DNA of 64,000 nucleotides from Polaribacter vadi (lineage in GTDB: Bacteria > Bacteroidota > Bacteroidia > Flavobacteriales > Flavobacteriaceae). Position 1 is the first letter of the stretch. The number at the start of each line of letters is the position of its first letter. Positions 34,067 to 42,976 of the stretch are shown here, piece after piece. The translations under genes and the position numbers were made by a program. The stretch covers positions 216,657 to 280,656 of the forward strand of contig NZ_JAHKQL010000031.1 in NCBI RefSeq assembly GCF_018861005.1, written 5' to 3'. The notes under the pieces are model-generated. The model was not told the origin of the DNA. It saw only the letters and a program-made list of their open reading frames with translations, and searched no databases.

Positions 34067-35143
34067 ATGAAATGGAATAAAAGACACATTTTCTTAGCAA
34101 TATTATTGCCTATTCAAATGCTTTTAATGCAAATTATAAGCAATAATCCTGCTATTATTGAAAGATATTATTCCAATGGAATTTATCCATACATTTCATC
34201 ATTTTTCAGAATACTTTTAGGCTGGATTCCTTTTTCTGTGGGCGATTTATTAATAGCTTTTGCACTCTTTATTTTCGTCCGTTTTATTTTTATATTGATA
34301 AAATCTAAATTCAGAAATTTTATTCCAAAAATTGTTCACTTTCTAGCAGTTTTATCTGTAATTTATTTTTGTTTTTATCTTTTCTGGGGATTAAATTATT
34401 ACAGAGAACCTTTGGCAAAAAACTTAAATTATCAGCAGCAAAAATATACTACAGATCAACTTACAAAAGTTACCAAACATATTATTGAAAAGCTTAATTA
34501 TTATCAATTAAAAATTACAAAAAGCGATACTTTAAAAGTAGTTAACCCCTATCAACAAAAAGAAATGTATAAAATAGCAATTTCTGGTTATGATAATTTA
34601 GCAAAAGATTTTCCGCAATTAAAATATCAATTTTCATCGGTAAAGAGTTCTTCAATGAGTTTATTACAAACTTATAATGGTACTTCTGGTTATCTAAATC
34701 CGTTAACAGGAGAAGCTCAGATAAATGATAAAATACCTAAAACCAGTTATCCAACTACAACATGTCATGAAATGGCGCATCAAATTGGTTTTGCTGCAGA
34801 AAATGAAGCTAATTTTGTAGGTTTTTTAGCTGCCAATTATAATGATGATATTTATTTTAAATATGCAAGCTATAGAATGGCTTTTGGGTATTGTATTTCA
34901 GAAATTCGAAAACGAGACAGTAATTTATCAAAAGAGCTTTGGTTAACAGTAAATAAAGGTATTGCCAAAGATTTTAACAATAGTTATTTATTTTGGCAAG
35001 CCTATAAAAATCCTTTTGAGCCTCTTGTAAAAAAAGGCTACAATGCTTATTTAAAAGCAAATAAACAAACCAAAGGTGTAGCATCTTATAATTATGTGGT
35101 AGATTTATTAATCTCTTATTTTGAAGTTTCTAATAAATTCTAA
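34067..35143 (+). CDS. DUF3810 membrane protein with a zinc-protease-like HExxH motif
   Basis: A 358-aa protein with three predicted N-terminal membrane helices (about 9-25, 57-80, 88-108) and a soluble C-terminal part carrying CHEMAHQIGFAAENEANF: HEMAH at 234-238 and a Glu-x-x-Asn-Phe stretch as a possible third ligand. This matches DUF3810, found in Bacteroidetes and Firmicutes. The motif is of gluzincin type and suggests a membrane-tethered peptidase, although no activity is established for the family to my knowledge. Single gene. Confidence 0.83.
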   Translation: MKWNKRHIFLAILLPIQMLLMQIISNNPAIIERYYSNGIYPYISSFFRILLGWIPFSVGDLLIAFALFIFVRFIFILIKSKFRNFIPKIVHFLAVLSVIYFCFYLFWGLNYYREPLAKNLNYQQQKYTTDQLTKVTKHIIEKLNYYQLKITKSDTLKVVNPYQQKEMYKIAISGYDNLAKDFPQLKYQFSSVKSSSMSLLQTYNGTSGYLNPLTGEAQINDKIPKTSYPTTTCHEMAHQIGFAAENEANFVGFLAANYNDDIYFKYASYRMAFGYCISEIRKRDSNLSKELWLTVNKGIAKDFNNSYLFWQAYKNPFEPLVKKGYNAYLKANKQTKGVASYNYVVDLLISYFEVSNKF

Positions 35144-35376
35144 GTTTAATATTGATACTAAGTAATTCAAAATTCTATTCCATTTATATATTATTAACTA
35201 CTATTTTCAATCAGTTTTTATAGTATTTATTTCTTTGTTTAAAATACTGAATTTCAAAAACCTAGACTCCTTCGTATTTGTCAATTTTCTTAAAAATTTG
35301 TTAAAAATAACATCCTTTAACATTTTACAAAATGCTTATCAATAAATTTATAGTTAATTCAAATTATTAAAAACAC

Positions 35377-38340
35377 ATGAAAAAACTATTATCCTTACTC
35401 TTTTTCTTGTCGCTTTCGGTCATACATGCGCAAGATTATTTTCCTACGGATGCTGGAGTAAAAACAACTGAAAACACAACCTATGCATTTACCAATGCAA
35501 CCATTTATGTAACTCCAACAGAAGTTATAAAAAAAGGTACTTTATTAATTAAAGATGGTAAAGTAGTTGATGTAGGTAAATCTGTAAAAATTCCTAATGG
35601 CACACAAACCACAGATTTAAAAGGTAAAACAATTTACCCTTCGTTTATTGATGTATATTCTGATTTTGGAATAACAAAACCTACTAGAGAAAGAGGTAGA
35701 TTTGGTGGCTCTCAATATGCTTCTGAAAGAGAAGGCTATTATTGGAACGACCATATTAGACCAGAAACAAACCCAATTAATGGATTTAAATTCGATGCTA
35801 AAAAAGCAAAAGGTTTTATTGATGCTGGTTTTGGAGTTGTAAACACACACTTACAAGATGGTATTGTTCGTGGAAATGGTTTACTTGTAGCTTTAAACCC
35901 TAATTCTACAAATGCTTACAGAATTTTAGATACAAAATCTGCACAGTATTTATCTTTTCAAAAAAGTGCAAAATCTAAACAAATGTACCCAAGTTCTAGA
36001 ATGGGTGCAATGGCTTTATTACGCCAAGTTTATAATGATGCAGATTGGTATGCAAAAGGTAATATGAAAAATAAAGATTTGGCTTTAGAAGCTTTTAATA
36101 GTAATAAAAAACTTGTACAAATCTTTGAAACTGATAACCATTTAGATGCTATAAGAGCAGATAAAGTTGGTGATGAATTCTCTGTACAATATACTATTGT
36201 TGGTTCTGGAGATGAGTACGAACGTGTTGCAGACATCAAAGCTACTAATGCAAATTTTATTATTCCCATAGATTTTAGTGTTGCTTATGATGTTTCTAAT
36301 CCGCTTTTGGCAGAACAAATTTCTTTACAAGATATGCGTAAATGGAATCAAGAGCCATCAAATTTAAGTGTACTTGCTAAAAACGGAGTGAATTTTGCTT
36401 TAACAACGCATAAATTAAAATCAGTAAAATCTTTCCATAAAAATTTACAAAAAGCCATTAAATATGGTTTTGATAAAGAAAAAGCCTTAGCTGCATTAAC
36501 AACAATTCCTGCAAGTATTATTGGTAATTCTTCTATTGGAAACTTAAAAACAGGTAGTTATGCAAACTTTATTATTACTTCTGGTGATGTTTTTGATGCA
36601 AAAACTACAATGTATGAAAACTGGGTACAAGGTGCTAAAAATGTAATTAATGATATGAATATCAAAGATATTACAGGTACTTATATGCTTTCTGTAAACG
36701 ATAAGAATTACGATTTAACAATTTCTGGTAAAGGTGCTAAACAAACTGGAACCGTTAAAATGGGTGACGAAAAAGTAAAAGCTAAATTTTCTTTTAAAGA
36801 TGATTGGGTAGCTATCACCTTAACCGAAAAAAATAGTTATACTAGAATGATGGGTAAAATTGTAAATCCATCTAACGTAATGCAAGGTATTGCTTACGAT
36901 ACTAAAGGAAATGAAACTACTTGGTCTGCAAGTAAAAAAGTGGTAAAAGTAGATAAGAAAAAAAGTGGCAAGAAAAAGAAAGCTGATGAAGCTGTTGCAG
37001 TAATGCCTGTAAGTTATCCTAATATTGGTTTTGGAAATTTCGCCCAACCAAAATCAGAAATACTTTTAATTAAAAACACTACTGTTTGGACTAGTGAAGC
37101 TGATGGAATTCTAGAAAACACAGATGTTCTTTTAGTTGATGGTAAAATATCTAAAATTGGTAAAAACTTAAAATCAAGCAAAGCAACTGTTATTGATGGT
37201 ACAGGTAAACACTTAACAGCTGGTATTGTAGATGAACATTCTCATATTGCAGCATCTGCTATTAATGAAGGTGCACAAAACTCATCAGCAGAAGTTACTA
37301 TAGAAGATGTTGTAGATCCTACAGACATTAACATTTACAGAAATATTTCTGGAGGTACAACATCTGCTCAAATTTTACACGGTTCTGCAAATCCTATTGG
37401 TGGTCGCTCTGCAATCATCAAACTAAAATGGGGAGAAAATGCTGAGTCTATGATTTATGATGATTCGCCTAAGTTTATAAAATTTGCTTTGGGTGAAAAC
37501 GTAAAACAATCTAGAAGTAGAAATGGTACTCGTTTTCCACAAACAAGAATGGGTGTTGAGCAAATGTTTATCGATTATTTTACAAGAGCAAAAGAATATG
37601 ATGCTTTAAAGAAAAGTGGTAAACCTTATAGAAAAGATGACGAAATGGAAACTTTAGCCGAAATTTTAAACGGAGAACGTTTTATTTCTTGTCATTCTTA
37701 TGTACAATCAGAAATTAATATGTTAATGAAAGTTGCAGATAAATTCGATTTTACTATAAACACTTTCACACATATTTTAGAAGGATATAAAGTTGCAGAT
37801 AAAATGGCAGAACATGGAGTTGGTGGTTCAACTTTTTCTGATTGGTGGGCTTACAAATACGAAGTTAATGATGCAATACCTTACAATGCTGCAATTATGC
37901 ACAATGCTGGTGTTACAGTTGCTATAAATTCTGATGATAGAGAAATGTCTAGACGTTTAAATCAAGAAGCTGCCAAAACTATTAAATATGGTGGAATGTC
38001 TGAATTAGAAGCTTGGAAAACAGTAACTATTAATCCTGCAAAATTATTACATATAGATAATAAAGTAGGTAGTATTAAAGTAGGTAAAGATGCTGATGTA
38101 GTTTTATGGAACAATCATCCAATGTCTATTTATGCTAAAGTAGAAAAAACAATTATCGACGGAAAAGTATTTTTTGATAGAGCTATAGATGCTAAAAAAC
38201 GTGAAGCGATTAAAGAAGAAAAAAGTACTTTAATAAAGATGATGTTAAAAGAAAAAACAAGTGGTGGACAAACTAAGGCCCCAATGAAAAGAGGTGATAG
38301 AGATTTTCACTGTGATACTTTAGAAGAACATAAAAGCTAG
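35377..38340 (+). CDS. Exported amidohydrolase-family protein with two modules
   Basis: A 987-aa protein with a signal peptide (LLSLLFFLSLSVIHAQ). It contains two amidohydrolase-like modules: residues about 30-430, where the usual HxH after PGFID is replaced (YPSFIDVYSDFG), so no metal site; and about 565-965, where the ligands are present (IVDEHSHIA with His621 and His623, later CHSYVQSEI, THILEGYK and AINSDD). Between them is a DUF-like beta segment (about 430-540). Only the second module should hydrolyse a substrate, probably a peptide or amide in the periplasm. It is followed by a third module in the next gene, two bases away. Confidence 0.85.
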   Translation: MKKLLSLLFFLSLSVIHAQDYFPTDAGVKTTENTTYAFTNATIYVTPTEVIKKGTLLIKDGKVVDVGKSVKIPNGTQTTDLKGKTIYPSFIDVYSDFGITKPTRERGRFGGSQYASEREGYYWNDHIRPETNPINGFKFDAKKAKGFIDAGFGVVNTHLQDGIVRGNGLLVALNPNSTNAYRILDTKSAQYLSFQKSAKSKQMYPSSRMGAMALLRQVYNDADWYAKGNMKNKDLALEAFNSNKKLVQIFETDNHLDAIRADKVGDEFSVQYTIVGSGDEYERVADIKATNANFIIPIDFSVAYDVSNPLLAEQISLQDMRKWNQEPSNLSVLAKNGVNFALTTHKLKSVKSFHKNLQKAIKYGFDKEKALAALTTIPASIIGNSSIGNLKTGSYANFIITSGDVFDAKTTMYENWVQGAKNVINDMNIKDITGTYMLSVNDKNYDLTISGKGAKQTGTVKMGDEKVKAKFSFKDDWVAITLTEKNSYTRMMGKIVNPSNVMQGIAYDTKGNETTWSASKKVVKVDKKKSGKKKKADEAVAVMPVSYPNIGFGNFAQPKSEILLIKNTTVWTSEADGILENTDVLLVDGKISKIGKNLKSSKATVIDGTGKHLTAGIVDEHSHIAASAINEGAQNSSAEVTIEDVVDPTDINIYRNISGGTTSAQILHGSANPIGGRSAIIKLKWGENAESMIYDDSPKFIKFALGENVKQSRSRNGTRFPQTRMGVEQMFIDYFTRAKEYDALKKSGKPYRKDDEMETLAEILNGERFISCHSYVQSEINMLMKVADKFDFTINTFTHILEGYKVADKMAEHGVGGSTFSDWWAYKYEVNDAIPYNAAIMHNAGVTVAINSDDREMSRRLNQEAAKTIKYGGMSELEAWKTVTINPAKLLHIDNKVGSIKVGKDADVVLWNNHPMSIYAKVEKTIIDGKVFFDRAIDAKKREAIKEEKSTLIKMMLKEKTSGGQTKAPMKRGDRDFHCDTLEEHKS

Positions 38341-38342
38341 AA

Positions 38343-39641
38343 ATGATGAAAAAAATAATATATAGTTTACTGTTATTCTTAGCATTAGGAAACATAAACG
38401 CACAACAAACACCTGCAGATAAACAAAGTACAGCTATTTCTATAGAAGGTGCAACTGCACATTTAGGTAATGGTAAAGTAATAGAAAACTCATTAATTAT
38501 CTTTAATGATGGTAAAATTACTTTTGTAGGTTCTGCAATGATGAAAATTGCAAGACAAGGAACAGTAATAAAAGCAGAAGGTAAACACGTTTACCCTGGG
38601 TTTATTGCTGCAAACTCAACTTTAGGTTTAGTAGAAATTGATGCTGTAAAAGCAAGTGATGATCAAAGAGAAATTGGTATTTCTAATCCACATATTAGAA
38701 GTTTAATCGCTTACAATGCCGAAAGTAAAGTTGTTGAGTCTATGAGACCAAATGGAGTTTTAATGGCACAAATTACACCAAGAGGTGGTACAATTTCTGG
38801 TACTTCTTCTATTGTACAATTAGATGCTTGGAATTGGGAAGATGCTGCTCTTAAAGTAGATGATGCAATTCATATGAATTGGCCAGGTAGTTTTACAAGT
38901 GGTAGATGGTGGTTAGGAGAAGACCCAGCATTAAAACCTAATCCTAAATATGCAGCTAGTACTACTGAAATTAAAGATTATTTTACAGATGCTAAAACTT
39001 ATTTAGCTAGTAAAAAAGAGAAAATGCATTTACCATACCAAGCAATGGAAGGTCTTTTTAATGGTTCTCAAAAATTGTTTATCCACGTTAGTGGAGCAAG
39101 AGAAATTACAGATGCTGTAACAATTGCAAAAGCATCAGGAATTGATAATATTGTTATTGTTCGTGGTGAAGGTTCTGAAAGTGTTACAGATTTGTTAGTT
39201 AATAATAATATTCCTGTGGTATTGAATAGACCTCACAGAAACCCGAATTCAGAAGATGATGCTTACGATTATACGTATACTATTGCAAAAACTTTAACAG
39301 ATAAAGGTGTTGTGGTTAGTATTGGTATGGAAGGGCAAATGGAACGTATGAATACTAGAAACCTTCCTTTTTATGCAGGTACTTTTTCTGCACATGGTTT
39401 AGATAAAGAAGTTGCTTTGCAATTAATTACATCTAACTCAGCTAAAGTTTTAGGTATAGATGATACTACTGGAACTTTAGAAGTTGGTAAAGACGCAACA
39501 TTATTTATTTCTGAAGGTGATGCTTTAGATATGAGAACTAACCAATTAACAAAAGCTTATATACAAGGTAGAGATATTAGCTTAGAATCTCATCAAACAA
39601 AACTTTGGAAACGCTATTCTAATAAATACAAAACTGAATAA
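38343..39641 (+). CDS. Exported amidohydrolase-like protein without metal ligands
   Basis: A 432-aa protein with a signal peptide (IIYSLLLFLALGNINAQ) and the amidohydrolase composite-domain fold (AYIQGRDI and LGIDDTTGTLEVGKDATLFI). The position of the HxH metal motif reads PGFIAANSTLGL, so the metal-binding histidines are missing, as in the first module of the preceding protein. It starts two bases after that gene (ATG at 38343, or the adjacent ATG at 38346). I infer that the proteins form a complex with one catalytic and two non-catalytic modules. Confidence 0.8.
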   Translation: MMKKIIYSLLLFLALGNINAQQTPADKQSTAISIEGATAHLGNGKVIENSLIIFNDGKITFVGSAMMKIARQGTVIKAEGKHVYPGFIAANSTLGLVEIDAVKASDDQREIGISNPHIRSLIAYNAESKVVESMRPNGVLMAQITPRGGTISGTSSIVQLDAWNWEDAALKVDDAIHMNWPGSFTSGRWWLGEDPALKPNPKYAASTTEIKDYFTDAKTYLASKKEKMHLPYQAMEGLFNGSQKLFIHVSGAREITDAVTIAKASGIDNIVIVRGEGSESVTDLLVNNNIPVVLNRPHRNPNSEDDAYDYTYTIAKTLTDKGVVVSIGMEGQMERMNTRNLPFYAGTFSAHGLDKEVALQLITSNSAKVLGIDDTTGTLEVGKDATLFISEGDALDMRTNQLTKAYIQGRDISLESHQTKLWKRYSNKYKTE

Positions 39642-39660
39642 TAGTTTTATTAAATTTGAT

Positions 39661-39692
39661 AAAAAGCTCTGATGAAAATCAGGGCTTTTTTA
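39661..39692 (+). terminator. Rho-independent terminator of the amidohydrolase pair
   Basis: Stem AAAAAGCTCTGAT / ATCAGGGCTTTTT (one G-U pair), loop GAAA, T run, 20 bases after the stop. Confidence 0.85.
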
Positions 39693-39787
39693 ATATGTAT
39701 TACATTTAATAATCAAACATTTATCTTATTTCACACATTTTATTAAGAAAAGAAAAACTATTCTATTAAATTCTTATAAATTAAGAA

Positions 39788-39819
39788 TAAAAAAGACTCG
39801 AAAAATTCGAGCCTCTTTT
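39788..39819. terminator. Second hairpin in the same intergenic region
   Basis: AAAAAGACTCGAA and TTCGAG-CC-TCTTTT fold around AAA with a two-base bulge, followed by TTTTA. It may be a back-up terminator or a remnant of a lost gene, since no gene separates it from the first terminator. Confidence 0.5.
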
Positions 39820-39930
39820 ATCAAAACAAATTAAAATTTTCTTTTTCTTTATAACAACCTTCCTTTAAAATTATGCAAACATTAACTTGGTTCCTATGCA
39901 TCAAATATTATATTTATTTTGCTTTAGAAC

Positions 39931-39950
39931 AATACCTACATATAGGTATT
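39931..39950. promoter_or_regulatory. TACCTA-N4-TAGGTA palindrome (site A), upstream of the methyltransferase gene
   Basis: Perfect 8-bp arms AATACCTA / TAGGTATT with CATA between them. The same palindrome precedes the kinase locus at 58044 and, with one mismatch, 60634. It ends 61 bases before the start codon. Confidence 0.6.
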
Positions 39951-39998
39951 TTACAATAATAAAAGAATCATAATTTATTTTAATATCGTGTTAAAAGG

Positions 39999-40006
39999 TA
40001 TATTTG
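39999..40006 (+). promoter_or_regulatory. -7 box 5 nt before the rRNA methyltransferase start (leaderless type)
   Basis: TATATTTG-CAACA-ATG. It excludes the upstream in-frame GTG at 39988, which lies before the box. Confidence 0.5.
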
Positions 40007-40011
40007 CAACA

Positions 40012-40806
40012 ATGAAAGAAATTACTAGCATTCATAATTCTTATATTAAAAACCTTATAAAACTTCAAGAGAAATCTAGAGAACGTAAAAAACAAGGTTT
40101 ATTTATTATTGAAGGCAAACGTGAAATTAGCTTGGCAATTGAGTCTAATTATAATTTTGAAACTATCCTTTTTGATGAAGATCTCATATCAGAAAAAGAA
40201 ATTTTAACACTATTTAATTCAAATATTAATCGAATAAGAATATCAAAAGAAGTTTATCAAAAATTAGCCTATAGAGAATCTACAGAAGGTATTATTGCTG
40301 TTACTAAATCTAAAAGTTTTTCTTTGGATAATATTGAATTTAAAAATGAAAAACCTTTAATTCTAGTTGCAGAAAGTATAGAAAAACCAGGCAATATTGG
40401 TGCTTTGTTAAGAACTGCTGATGCAGCTAATATTGATGCTGTTTTTATTGCAGATCCAAAAAGCGATTTATACAACTCAAATATAATTAGATCTAGTGTT
40501 GGCTGTTTGTTTACAAATCAAATTGCAACAGCAACATCCGAAGAAATTATAAGTTATTTAAAGAATAATAAAATTGATATTTATGCTGCTACCTTGCAGA
40601 ATTCTAATGAATATCATAAAGAAAATTACACAAAAGGATCAGCAATTGTTGTGGGTACAGAAGCAACAGGTTTATCAGAAATATGGAGAGAAAAAGCGAC
40701 TCAAAATATAAACATACCAATGCAAGGTAAAATCGATTCTATGAATGTTTCTGTTGCAGCTGCAATTGTTATATTTGAAGCTAAAAGACAAAGAAAATTT
40801 AAATAA
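40012..40806 (+). CDS. TrmH/SpoU family RNA 2'-O-methyltransferase
   Basis: A 264-aa SPOUT methyltransferase. Residues about 1-90 are a substrate-binding domain (ERKKQGLFIIEGKREI, typical of the SpoU_sub_bind region), then the knotted catalytic domain with KPGNIGALLRTADAAN (motif 1, catalytic Arg), VVGTEATGLS (motif 2) and IPMQGKIDSMNVSVAAAI (motif 3). It methylates a ribose 2'-OH in rRNA or tRNA; the exact nucleotide cannot be assigned. I use the ATG at 40012 because a -7 promoter box lies directly in front of it. Confidence 0.9.
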   Translation: MKEITSIHNSYIKNLIKLQEKSRERKKQGLFIIEGKREISLAIESNYNFETILFDEDLISEKEILTLFNSNINRIRISKEVYQKLAYRESTEGIIAVTKSKSFSLDNIEFKNEKPLILVAESIEKPGNIGALLRTADAANIDAVFIADPKSDLYNSNIIRSSVGCLFTNQIATATSEEIISYLKNNKIDIYAATLQNSNEYHKENYTKGSAIVVGTEATGLSEIWREKATQNINIPMQGKIDSMNVSVAAAIVIFEAKRQRKFK

Positions 40807-40930
40807 AACCTAACAATTCAGCTTTTATATTACTTTAATTTTAAAAAAATAATATATTTTAGAAGGATAAAACAATAAGTAATATTCACAAATTCGCTGG
40901 ATAATAAATCATAAATTTAAAATATTAAGA

Positions 40931-41677
40931 ATGAAAATATTAGGATTTGATATTGGAGGATCAGGAATAAAAGCAGCAATTGTAGATACTAAAACAGGAG
41001 AATTAATTTCTGAAAGACATAGAATAGATACACCAAAACCTGCTACTCCAGAGGCTGTTGCAAAGGTTGTTAAAGAAATGGTAGAACATTTTAATTGGAA
41101 AAAAGGTGTAGGTTGTAGTTTTCCTACCACAATTGTAGATGGGCAATGTATTCATTCTGGTAATTTAAGCGAAAAATGGTTAAATGTTAAAGTAGATAAA
41201 CTTTTTAAAAAAGCTACTAAACTTCCTTTTTATGTAAGTAATGATGCTGATTTAGCAGGGTTAGCAGAGGTGAGTTTAGGAGCTGGTAAAGACCAAAAAG
41301 GTGTTACAATTGTAATTACAATTGGTACAGGTATTGGCTCTGGTTTGTTTTATAACGGAACTTTAATTCCTAATTTAGAATTAGGTAAAATGCTACATAC
41401 TAATGGAAAAATCATTGAATTTTACACTGCAGATTCTATCAGAAAAAAAGAAGATTTAACGCTAAAACAATGGGCTTTACGTTTTGATGAATTACTAAAT
41501 TATGTTAGAATTGTTTATTCGCCAAGTTTAATAATTTTAGGAGGTGGAATTAGTAAAAAATACGACCAGTTTAAAGAATATTTAGAAACTGATGTTAAAA
41601 TAAAAGTTGCTGAATTTAGAAACAATGCAGGTATTATTGGTGCTGCAATGCATGCGCATAAAAATCTAAAAGATTAA
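40931..41677 (+). CDS. ppgK: ROK family glucokinase, polyphosphate-glucose phosphotransferase type
   Basis: A 248-aa sugar kinase with the ATP-type phosphate motif [15 protein letters not shown] (5-19), [11 protein letters not shown] carrying the catalytic aspartate (about 104-114) and [11 protein letters not shown] (about 133-143). The GxGIGS and LELGKM elements fit the ROK kinases that use inorganic polyphosphate (PpgK) more than GlkA types, which have the zinc motif of ROK repressors; that motif is missing here. It phosphorylates glucose. Its stop overlaps the start of the Ste24-like protease gene (TAATG). Confidence 0.85.
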   Translation: MKILGFDIGGSGIKAAIVDTKTGELISERHRIDTPKPATPEAVAKVVKEMVEHFNWKKGVGCSFPTTIVDGQCIHSGNLSEKWLNVKVDKLFKKATKLPFYVSNDADLAGLAEVSLGAGKDQKGVTIVITIGTGIGSGLFYNGTLIPNLELGKMLHTNGKIIEFYTADSIRKKEDLTLKQWALRFDELLNYVRIVYSPSLIILGGGISKKYDQFKEYLETDVKIKVAEFRNNAGIIGAAMHAHKNLKD

Positions 41678-42909
41678 TGCAACCCACTACTCTATTTTAT
41701 GTACTTATTTCGATAATTATCATCAGTTTTATTATTGATAAAATTTTAGATGCCTTAAATGCTAAACATTTTGATGATAAAATACCAGAAAAATTAGCTG
41801 ATGTTTATGATGATGACGAATATAAAAAATCGCAAGCCTACAAAAAAGAAAACGAAAGATTCTCTAACTTAACATCATCATTTTCAATAATTTTAACTTT
41901 AGTATTCTTTTTTGCTGATGGTTTTAAATTAGTAGATGATTTTGCAAGAAGTTATACAAATCATCCAATTTTGGTGGCTTTAATTTTCTTCGGCATAATA
42001 ATGTTAGGTTCAGATATTTTAACAACACCTTTTTCGTATTACAAAACATTTGTAATCGAAGAAAAATTCGGATTTAACAAATCAACCAAAAAAACATTTT
42101 GGTTAGATAAAATCAAAGGTTGGTTAATGTCTTCGATAATTGGAGGAGGAATTTTAGCACTCATCATTTGGTTTTATCAATTTTCAGGAGAAAATTTCTG
42201 GATTTACGCCTGGGTTTTAGTAGCCGTTTTTTCTTTGTTTATGAATATGTTTTATGCAAAATTGATTGTTCCTTTATTTAACAAACAAACTCCTTTAGAA
42301 GATGGAGAATTAAAATCAGCCATAGAAAAATACGCAGCAAAAGTTGGTTTTACACTTAATAATATCTTTGTAATTGATGGTTCTAAAAGATCTACAAAAG
42401 CAAACGCTTATTTTTCTGGTTTTGGTGCACAAAAAAGAATAACACTTTTTGATACCTTAATTAATGATTTAGAAACTGATGAAATTGTGGCTGTATTAGC
42501 ACACGAAGTTGGGCATTACAAAAAAAAACATATCATTTTCAATTTAGTTTCTTCTATCCTACTAACAGGATTCACTTTATTTATTTTATCTCTTTTTATA
42601 AATTCATCTGTTTTATCAGAAGCATTAGGTGTTTCAATTCCTAGTTTTCATATTGGTTTAATTGCTTTCGGAATTTTATATTCGCCAATATCAGAAATTA
42701 CAGGTTTATTCATGAATTATATGTCGCGTAAATTCGAATATCAAGCAGATAATTATGCTAAAGAAACTTTTGCTGGCTTACCATTAATTACATCTCTTAA
42801 AAAATTATCAAAAAATAGTTTGAGTAATTTAACGCCTCATCCTGCTTATGTTTTTATGCATTATTCACATCCAACTTTGTTGCAAAGAATTATAAATTTA
42901 GAAAAGTAA
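41677..42909 (+). CDS. M48 family (Ste24/CAAX protease 1-like) membrane metallopeptidase
   Basis: A 410-aa integral membrane peptidase with several hydrophobic helices (about 5-20, 66-82, 97-115, 150-168, 175-200, 285-305, 320-340), the zinc motif HEVGH (276-280) and the third ligand in the YMSRKFEYQADNYA helix (about 344-357). The N-terminal peptidase_M48_N part is preserved, as in eukaryotic Ste24. It probably cleaves membrane or misfolded proteins. It overlaps the glucokinase stop codon. Confidence 0.92.
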   Translation: MQPTTLFYVLISIIIISFIIDKILDALNAKHFDDKIPEKLADVYDDDEYKKSQAYKKENERFSNLTSSFSIILTLVFFFADGFKLVDDFARSYTNHPILVALIFFGIIMLGSDILTTPFSYYKTFVIEEKFGFNKSTKKTFWLDKIKGWLMSSIIGGGILALIIWFYQFSGENFWIYAWVLVAVFSLFMNMFYAKLIVPLFNKQTPLEDGELKSAIEKYAAKVGFTLNNIFVIDGSKRSTKANAYFSGFGAQKRITLFDTLINDLETDEIVAVLAHEVGHYKKKHIIFNLVSSILLTGFTLFILSLFINSSVLSEALGVSIPSFHIGLIAFGILYSPISEITGLFMNYMSRKFEYQADNYAKETFAGLPLITSLKKLSKNSLSNLTPHPAYVFMHYSHPTLLQRIINLEK

Positions 42910-42976
42910 TTCTTTGGCTGTTAAAATTAATTTGCTAACTTCACTTAAGTTTTAAACTAAGCCTTTAATTGAGTTT

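Larger units (their letters stand above)
39642..40011. other. 370-bp intergenic region: two terminators, palindrome, promoter
   Basis: It holds the two hairpins above, an 8+4+8 palindrome AATACCTA-CATA-TAGGTATT (39931-39950) and the -7 box of the rRNA methyltransferase gene. No ORF or RNA gene recognised. Confidence 0.6.

Noticed and set aside
39988..40011. In-frame GTG start of the TrmH-family gene, 24 bases upstream.
   Set aside because: The TATATTTG box lies between this GTG and the ATG, and the extra residues have no counterpart in the family.
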